This document shows positions 58,049-64,000 of a stretch of 64,000 bases of DNA, piece after piece. Made by a program: the position numbers and the translations under genes. Each line of letters begins with the position of its first letter. Position 1 is the first letter of the stretch. The notes below the pieces were generated by a model that was not told where the DNA came from, did not search any database, and saw only the letters and a list, made by a program, of their open reading frames with translations. This DNA is from Anaerobiospirillum sp. NML120449 (GTDB lineage: Bacteria > Pseudomonadota > Gammaproteobacteria > Enterobacterales > Succinivibrionaceae): positions 1 through 64,000 of the forward strand of contig NZ_JALKIL010000027.1 in the NCBI RefSeq assembly GCF_023051105.1, read 5' to 3'.

Positions 58049-58603
58049 CTCATAATCGCCCGTCAGGCGCCCTTAAACATACAAAAACAAAGGAGGTCAG
58101 CAACCGGCCCCAAAAAAAGCCTGGTACCGCGACCACTCATCACAGAAGGTTGCGCCTTAACATATGCTTTTTGTCTTTTACAGCTCTGTCTGACCAGTCG
58201 ATGGTTCAGATGCAAAATTCAGAACAGACATGCATTTATTGCGTGCAACTTTATCATAGCAGCAGATTTAGACAGGTTTTGAACATCTCATTTTTGCGCA
58301 TCCTGCACACGATTGCAGGCCCATAAATTCAATTCAATTCAAGCGTACTTATCCAGGCAAATACAGTATAATGCGCATAACTGTGCAGACACTGTTGTGC
58401 TCAGTATATCTGCCTCAGACACAGTTAAAATAACTAACTAACTAAGGATTTTAAACAGAGCTCTGCCTTGACACTATGTGGCCTGAGAGAGCCACTTGAG
58501 ACTCTGTTACCTGCCCGGTCAGCAGCGTCATTTCAGAGAGGTCGGCAAAGAGCTGAATATACGCGTGACTGCGTCTGCTCATTACTACTTCACCGGTTTA
58601 GTC
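58049..58603. other. Divergent promoter region
   Basis: About 550 bases between two divergent genes. TATAAT at 58367-58372 (context CAGTATAATGCG) is a plausible -10 for the + strand gene, without a good -35. Control of both genes from here is possible. Confidence 0.5.
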
Positions 58604-60412
58604 ATGCCCCTGTTTTCCCTATTTGCCAAAGCAACTCCAGGACTGGCAGCTTTAAGCCTGCTCCTTGCAGTTCCTGCCCAAGCTAAAGGAACTGATGATT
58701 CATCGATGACCCTGATTACAGGAGCATCCTATGGATCACGCCTGCCTGACACCCACGTATTACAAAACATCAATCTGTTATCCTCCCTGCTTTTGGCTCC
58801 AGAAAAGCATGTCGACTCTATCCATGGCAAAGTTGCAGGCTCTGACAGCAACAGCTTAAGTGGCATTACCGCACTTTTTGCCTCAGGTCACAGCCCATCA
58901 GGCAGTGATGCTACCAGCGCCCGTAACGCCGCGCAGAGCGCCATCTCCTCAAGCAGAACAGATAAGACAAATACCAGCGCATCACTTGCTGAAAAGAGCC
59001 ATAAAGACAGCAGCAAGGCTGACAGTAAAAATGCAGCTGATACAGGAGCAGCCGCTGGTTCCGCTGCACAAACCGCCGCCCATAACTACGGCGCCGATGA
59101 CAGTGAGAGCCATACCAGTCTGGCAGCTCAGTCTTCACGAAAGTTCAACTCAGACAATAATGACCCTGCATATGTTACAGATCCATCCAAATGCCCACAG
59201 GGCAAACGCTGGCGTATTGCAGTAAATCAGTCAGGTCCTTTTATTGATTTCCGTAAGGTATTCCGTGGCATGGTGCTGGCTCTGACCGAAGACGGTCTGG
59301 TCCGCAAGTATGCCCCTCTGCGTAATATCAATTTCAAACTGGACGACCCGGGCCGGTTTGATGCCCTGGCTACAGCCACCAAAGGCGGCTGCATTGAATT
59401 TGTCCCTGGCACATTCTCCAACTACAACTGGGACCGCAAAGGCGTTCTGTCAGACAAGCTGCGCATCAAGCGCATGATCGACAATGGCGAAATAGACATG
59501 ATCTGGACCTTTGGTACCATTTCAGGCCTTTACTTTGCTGACAGCGGCCTTGGGGTGCCGGTACTGGTTATTGACTCAACCTCTCCTGAGGGAGCTGGCA
59601 TTATTGGTCCAGGTGATTATTCCAACAAGCCAAATGTTCATGTGCAGAAGGACTTAACCCGCTACTCAGCTGAGGTTGTGCTCTTCCACAATCTGCTTAA
59701 ATTCAAGCGCATGGGCATTCTGGTTGACAGCAACGAGGATAATCAGTCAGGTCAGGATATTTTTGAGATCAGAGCACTGGCCAAGACCATGGGATTTGAG
59801 CTGGTTCCATGTTATGGCGACATCATGGGCCGTGTTCCTGCTCAGGCTGATGTGGACTTCAAGCGCTGTCTTGCCATGCTGTCAGAAGAGAATATCGACG
59901 CTCTCTTCCTGACTCTTGTGTACCGTCCAGAAGAGCCACTTTTCCCTTACATCAAGCCTTTTATTGACCGTGGCATTCCTGTTTACTCCCAGTATGGCGA
60001 GCAGGATGTACGTGGTGGGGCCCTGCTGTCACTGTCTGAGAGCGATCTGACCCATGCTGCCATATTCCAGGCAAATGTAGTGCGTCAGATCATTATCGAA
60101 GGTAAAAAACCTGAAGAAATCAGCCAGCATTTCCACGCCCCTCTGAGCATCAGCTTTAACATGCAGACAGCACGTCTTATTGAATGGCAGCCAAGCTTTG
60201 AGGCTTTACTGGCCATCGACAACGTCTACTCCCATATCGAGGGAGCCGACACAAGCACAGGCTATAACGCCCGCATGCCTGAGGACGAAGAGGCTCGCAA
60301 CAGTCAGCATAATATGTTTGATACCAGCCTGAGCACCAATGCTGCTGTTCTGATGCAAAGCAAGGATTCCAGCAGCCACGGAGTAAAATCTGCAAGCAGC
60401 CAGCATCCTTAA
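58604..60412 (+). CDS. Periplasmic substrate-binding protein (ABC_sub_bind / BMP-like), 602 residues
   Basis: ATG 58604 is chosen because MPLFSLFAKATPGLAALSLLLAVPAQAKG is a clean signal peptide; longer frames upstream place it internally. Residues about 30-185 are Ser/Ala/Asp-rich and probably disordered. The folded part (about 190-560) starts GKRWRIAVNQSGPFIDFRKVFRGMVLALTEDG and continues with MIDNGEIDMIWTFGTISGLYF, VPVLVIDSTSPEGAGI, FKRMGILVDSNEDNQSGQDIFEIRALAKTMGFEL, DALFLTLVYRPEEPLFPYIKPFIDRGIPVYSQYGEQDV and SDLTHAAIFQANVVRQIIIEGKKPEEI. This two-lobed pattern matches type 1 binding proteins of the PF04392 (ABC_sub_bind) kind. No permease or ATPase is adjacent. Divergent to the membrane phosphatase, so it may serve as its ligand sensor, which is inference. 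Confidence 0.8.
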   Translation: MPLFSLFAKATPGLAALSLLLAVPAQAKGTDDSSMTLITGASYGSRLPDTHVLQNINLLSSLLLAPEKHVDSIHGKVAGSDSNSLSGITALFASGHSPSGSDATSARNAAQSAISSSRTDKTNTSASLAEKSHKDSSKADSKNAADTGAAAGSAAQTAAHNYGADDSESHTSLAAQSSRKFNSDNNDPAYVTDPSKCPQGKRWRIAVNQSGPFIDFRKVFRGMVLALTEDGLVRKYAPLRNINFKLDDPGRFDALATATKGGCIEFVPGTFSNYNWDRKGVLSDKLRIKRMIDNGEIDMIWTFGTISGLYFADSGLGVPVLVIDSTSPEGAGIIGPGDYSNKPNVHVQKDLTRYSAEVVLFHNLLKFKRMGILVDSNEDNQSGQDIFEIRALAKTMGFELVPCYGDIMGRVPAQADVDFKRCLAMLSEENIDALFLTLVYRPEEPLFPYIKPFIDRGIPVYSQYGEQDVRGGALLSLSESDLTHAAIFQANVVRQIIIEGKKPEEISQHFHAPLSISFNMQTARLIEWQPSFEALLAIDNVYSHIEGADTSTGYNARMPEDEEARNSQHNMFDTSLSTNAAVLMQSKDSSSHGVKSASSQHP

Positions 60413-60506
60413 AAACCATCAACCGACAACGCCGGCTGATCGTGATCAGGCACCAGGCTCTGAAACAAAACAAGATAACAATATCAAAAAGTAATTTACA
60501 AAACCC

Positions 60507-60547
60507 AAAAGGGGCTGTCTTAACATCAAGACAGCCCCTTTTGTTTT
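60507..60547 (+). terminator. Strong terminator after the binding-protein gene
   Basis: A 15-bp perfect stem (AAAAGGGGCTGTCTT with its complement) encloses AACATC and is followed by TTTTG. Confidence 0.88.
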
Positions 60548-60618
60548 GCCCTCACAACCACAGCCAGAACGACAACGCCACCGTCTACGACGCCCCTGAC
60601 TACCTCGATCTATTGCCT

Positions 60619-60707
60619 GGGCATGAGCATGAGCATGGGCGTAAGCATGGGCATGGGCATGAGCGTGAGCATGGGCATGAGCATGAGCGTGAGCGTGAGC
60701 ACGAGCA
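60619..60707. repeat. Hexanucleotide repeat (GCATGA/GCATGG/GCGTGA)
   Basis: About 15 units of six bases with transitions at two positions. Translated, it would give His/Glu or Ala/Cys/Met dipeptides; there is no supported gene. Confidence 0.85.
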
Positions 60708-60920
60708 AGCTGCGACCATAGAATTACTGCCCATACTGCAGGATCAGGTCAAATGAAATGGCCTGCTTGCCCACTGTAGCAATGGCATCTTTATCTGTAT
60801 GACGGACACGAGCACATGCAATATAATAATTTACAAAGCAAAATACATAGTGTTTTACTTTTAGTAAGTTTACTTTGCTGTTATCTAAGCATGGCACAAG
60901 AACTGGCATCATAAACACAA

Positions 60921-60951
60921 AGGGCAGGTACAGAAAACCAATACCTGCCCT
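60921..60951 (-). terminator. Possible terminator of the tadA transcript
   Basis: AGGGCAGGTA (60921-60930) pairs with TACCTGCCCT (60942-60951). On the minus strand it is followed by TTGTGTTTATG, a broken T-run. It lies 200 bases beyond the tadA stop. Confidence 0.5.
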
Positions 60952-61151
60952 CTTAAGGCCACAATAAAGTGCTTGCCGTTGTGCTTAAGTGTTCAGGAGC
61001 AGCCAACGCCGACTGTACAAAACCATGCTGCCCCCCGTGACGTAATCACGCTCAGTCATATCAGTTCAGAGATGTGGGCTCAGACATTTCAGCGAAGCCT
61101 GACCACAGTCATGTCAGAATCCGCACTTTAGTCTGTTGCTGGCCATTTAGT

Positions 61152-63167
61152 CTATTGCTGGCCCTTTAGTGCCTTTGCTGCTGCCTTCTTTCTCTTGCGC
61201 AGCTCGGCAAAAAAGTTAGACAGCATTGCTGAGCTTTTCTGCTCGAGGACTCCGGCAATTACGTTAACTTTGTGGTTGTGCTTATTGCTGTTCAGAATGT
61301 TAAATACTGATCCGCAGGCACCAGTCTTTGGATCGGCAGCAGCGTAAACCACATTCTTAAGACGTGCATGCACACAGGCCATGGCGCACATGCAGCATGG
61401 CTCCAGAGTTACATACAGAGTGCAGTCTACCAGACGGTAGTTCTTAATGCTTTTGCCCGCCTCACGAATGGCCATAATCTCGGCATGGGCAGTAGGATCA
61501 TGCCCGATGATAGTACGGTTGTAGCCAATGCCTGCAATTTGGCCATCTGGACTTACAACCACGGCACCTACAGGAACCTCAGCAAGCTCTTCTGCTTTTA
61601 AGGCCAGTTCCATGGCCATGGCCATGAAGCTTTCATGCTCAGCCAGCTCCTGAGGCTCAAGCTCGCTTGCCAGTATCACTGGAGCATTACATGAGCTCTC
61701 ATCAGCACCAGGGATTGAACCGGACTCCTGGCCATTCAGTCCGACAGTGCTGTCGCTGCTGCCGCTATCATTAGAGGAGCTTTCAGAAGACTCTGCCGAA
61801 TCAATGCTGTTGAGGCTCTGCAGCCAGCGCTCCTTGTCACTTTCGTAATCAGTTACGCTGTTTTCGTTGAAGCTCAGAGAGACATCATCAAAGCTGTCCA
61901 GGTTGCCTGTTGCTGCATCTTTCACTGCAGCAACAACTCCAAAACGACCCGGTGCTCCTTCAAGCTCAGAATATCTGTAGATATCATTATTGACCACACG
62001 TTCGACATCATATTCAGTAGAACGGGCATTACTTTCCCTGACAAGGTCACCTAACTTCACAGCAGAAATATCAGTTTCCGTTGGGCTTGCAGAAGAATGT
62101 TCAACATCAGAATCAGAAGGAGCACTTTTGACATCGACAGCTGAGGAGGACAGGCGTGTATGAGCACGGGCTTCTGCATTAGATGCGTAATGAGCCCCAG
62201 CCCCGGCAAATGTCGGGTCAGTTGCAGCCATGGCAGTAACAGGCCGCTCACTGCCATGCTCTGAATTTGCCGCACCGCTGCTTTGGTCAAATAACGGTAA
62301 ATCATACTCCTGTGCGCCTAATTCTCTGGCCTCCTGAGCATGAGCAGCAGTTAAAGCAGCCCTGTGAGTGGACATCTCAGGAGAAAAATGGAGCTCTTCA
62401 TTACGCAGGGCGCTGATAATGCTGGACAGAGCTACACCATGTTCCTGATTTACGCTTTCTACAGGCTGTTTGCATGGAGCAACACACACGTCATCAGGAC
62501 GAATGCTCTTAAGCACAGCCTGCATAGCAGCTTCAGCCTGTGAATCAGTCTCCTGTTGGACAGCTCCATCTGATCTGCTCTCCCACTCACCAGCCAAATC
62601 ATCTGGTCTTATGGAGCTGAGCACATCGTGGAGGCTTGGACCATCATAGGAAACCTCACCATCTGCTCTATAAGCCATGGCAGGGCTTGCTACTGGGTCC
62701 ATATAGGACCAGCGCAAGCCTGGTGAGGAGCGCAGCCTTCCATTTTTATCAGCCTCAAAGCCACGCTGCCGCGAGCTTCTGCGCGCACTTGCACGCTCAG
62801 AGCCGCCAGCATCATCAGCTGAAGCATCACTTGATAATCCCTCAGCCCTGGTACCTGAAGCCGCAGTCTGCGCTGCCGGGTTCTTGCGAGGCCTGCCGCG
62901 AGGTCTTTTGACCGGTACCGCTGCCTCTGCTGGAGCGGCTGCCTTAGATGGAGGGGCAGCCTCGAATGGATCGGCAGCCTCAGCATGAGCAGCGCCCTCA
63001 GACCGCACAGGATCAAAGGCACCTGAAGAATGGCCCATTCCTTTATGGCCTTGACCAGCTTCAAGAGTGTCATCTCCTGATGCAGCTGCAGTTACATCAA
63101 CCACATTAACATCATTGTTGTTGATTGCTCCTGTCTTAAACATTGCTTCATCAGTCTTATTTGACAT
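61152..63167 (-). CDS. tadA: tRNA-specific adenosine deaminase with long AT-hook-bearing N-terminal extension, 671 residues
   Basis: The last 165 residues are a complete TadA, which deaminates A34 to inosine in tRNA-Arg(ACG): ELALKAEELAEVPVGAVVVSPDGQ, GHDPTAHAEIMAIREAG (zinc His and catalytic Glu), TLEPCCMCAMACVHARLKNVVYAAADPKTGACGS (zinc Cys pair), followed by a basic tail LRKRKKAAAKALKGQQ. TadA is normally about 170 residues; here about 505 precede it. The extension is mostly disordered, acidic and Ser/Ala-rich, and contains an AT-hook-like RPRGRPRKNP at residues 88-97. ATG 63167 is preferred over 63221 because GAGG lies six bases upstream. The frame is uninterrupted, and composition resembles that of the disordered parts of the other giant proteins here. 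DNA or RNA binding by the extension is inference. Confidence 0.93.
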   Translation of the reverse strand: MSNKTDEAMFKTGAINNNDVNVVDVTAAASGDDTLEAGQGHKGMGHSSGAFDPVRSEGAAHAEAADPFEAAPPSKAAAPAEAAVPVKRPRGRPRKNPAAQTAASGTRAEGLSSDASADDAGGSERASARRSSRQRGFEADKNGRLRSSPGLRWSYMDPVASPAMAYRADGEVSYDGPSLHDVLSSIRPDDLAGEWESRSDGAVQQETDSQAEAAMQAVLKSIRPDDVCVAPCKQPVESVNQEHGVALSSIISALRNEELHFSPEMSTHRAALTAAHAQEARELGAQEYDLPLFDQSSGAANSEHGSERPVTAMAATDPTFAGAGAHYASNAEARAHTRLSSSAVDVKSAPSDSDVEHSSASPTETDISAVKLGDLVRESNARSTEYDVERVVNNDIYRYSELEGAPGRFGVVAAVKDAATGNLDSFDDVSLSFNENSVTDYESDKERWLQSLNSIDSAESSESSSNDSGSSDSTVGLNGQESGSIPGADESSCNAPVILASELEPQELAEHESFMAMAMELALKAEELAEVPVGAVVVSPDGQIAGIGYNRTIIGHDPTAHAEIMAIREAGKSIKNYRLVDCTLYVTLEPCCMCAMACVHARLKNVVYAAADPKTGACGSVFNILNSNKHNHKVNVIAGVLEQKSSAMLSNFFAELRKRKKAAAKALKGQQ

Positions 63168-64000
63168 AAAAGGCCTCAATACAGCTTTCCTGCAGTCATA
63201 CAGGAATCGATCCCTTTGCATTAATAAATCAGGCCTGCATAACGAAAGGCAAGAATCACCAGGCTCAGGGAAATGACGAAACTAGCAAGGCCTCTGTAGT
63301 CAGTGGCCAGATAATCAGGTGAGATTACGAAGGAAAATGCAAGAGAATCCATGCCCCTGAAGCGCCTTACAGCAGTCACAAAGGCTGAATGCTTCCCCCA
63401 CATATGGATCGGGAAAGTCTTGCAGTAATCATATTCGCGTGCACACATTATAAATTATACAGAGATCTTTTTGACCAATATAGTTTTTATACAGAGAACT
63501 TGACACGTGCAGACCATGGATAATCACGAAGCTGATTTACATGCGATCTATAAGCCCTATACTAAGCCTGTATACGGCAATTTAAGACCAGATCATCTTC
63601 AGGCAAAATTAATCCCCAGTTACAGAATGTGCAAACATACAGCTTATGTCCACAATACGGGATATACGTAACCGCAAAGGAGTAACAACTGGGAGAAAAA
63701 GGGATAAGAAAGGGAGTCAGAACGAAAGGTGAGTCTTAAAGAAGACTAAAGCATCTGGAGGGAATATCCCTTCCCCCCTTAAACACATGCTGTCAGGGCA
63801 GGAAAGATACGGGGAAGGAAAGATATGTGGAAGGGGAAGAGACGTGGAGCATTATCCTGCACCATTAACAGTAATGAGCTTTGATGGTGACACAGGATAA
63901 ACTTCAATTAACAGCCCGGTAATCACCTGGGACTAAAGGGTTGCATGTACTGCGATTAGCTGAAAATTACCAGTATCCAGGTAAGAGCAGTAAGACAGAG
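63168..64000. other. Gap at right edge of window
   Basis: No gene supported. An AT-rich stretch at about 63449-63480 holds minus-strand TATAAT-like hexamers (GTATAATTTATAAT) and may be the tadA promoter. About 63680-63840 is purine-rich on the + strand (GGGAGAAAAAGGGA, GGGAAGGAAAG). No RNA gene was recognised. Confidence 0.5.

Larger units (their letters stand above)
60413..61151. other. Gap with terminators and a hexanucleotide repeat
   Basis: No gene supported. Contains the terminator of the binding-protein gene (60507-60547), a GCATGA-type repeat (60619-60707) and a hairpin (60921-60951) that may end the tadA transcript. Confidence 0.55.

Noticed and set aside
58088..58100. Strong Shine-Dalgarno-like AAAGGAGGTCAG on the + strand
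   Set aside because: No start codon follows at a useful distance and no frame opens there.
63221..63448. A 75-residue minus-strand frame upstream of tadA with a hydrophobic end
   Set aside because: No ribosome site, overlaps the probable tadA promoter and shows no family; could at most be a leader peptide.

Overview
The window (64,000 bases, moderately GC-rich) looks like the chromosome of an anaerobic gammaproteobacterium, most plausibly a member of the Succinivibrionaceae or a close relative. That assignment is inference from gene content: oxygen-independent sulfatase maturation, a TonB/ExbB/ExbD siderophore system, a gammaproteobacterial XseA, and long Ala/Ser/Gly-rich segments inside otherwise ordinary proteins. 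No rRNA operon or species marker is present. Coding density is low: many gaps of 0.4 to 2.4 kb carry short tandem duplications instead of genes.

Layout. 1-1183: the 5' end of a gene for an Mrr-like restriction nuclease (running off the left edge) and a small secreted protein. 1678-7551: a 1957-residue protein of unknown function. 9864-11765: exonuclease VII large subunit (xseA), longer than usual. 12396-13365: two identical tRNA-Cys genes, each with its own promoter and terminator. 13939-16029: a complete but decayed insertion sequence with 18-bp inverted ends and an 8-bp target duplication; its transposase gene is split by a 278-bp non-autonomous element that has its own inverted ends and a 5-bp target duplication. 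16990-17096: candidate small RNA. 19273-30010: a ferric-siderophore uptake block (two permeases, ATPase, periplasmic binding protein, outer-membrane receptor, ExbB, ExbD, TonB), all on the + strand. 30750-30936: candidate structured RNA. 31279-33348: an intact IS1634/IS4-type transposase. 33845-39868: a 2007-residue AAA-ATPase-like protein ending in a histone H1-like Lys/Ala tail. 40767-42383: a chemotaxis receptor.

44828-54284 is a coherent organosulfate module: a TctC/TctB/TctA-type tripartite tricarboxylate transporter, a cytoplasmic Cys-type sulfatase, its radical-SAM maturase, a Crp/Fnr-type regulator and a TauE/SafE anion exporter. Read together it suggests import of a sulfated small molecule, desulfation in the cytoplasm and export of the released sulfur oxyanion. 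54677-58048 is a membrane PP2C/SpoIIE-type phosphatase; 58604-60412 a divergent periplasmic binding protein; 61152-63167 is tadA with a roughly 500-residue N-terminal extension that carries an AT-hook.

The points most worth a second look are the AT-hook TadA, the two giant orphan proteins, the sulfatase/TTT/TauE module, the nested mobile elements and the two RNA candidates. No CRISPR array, prophage or replication origin was seen.
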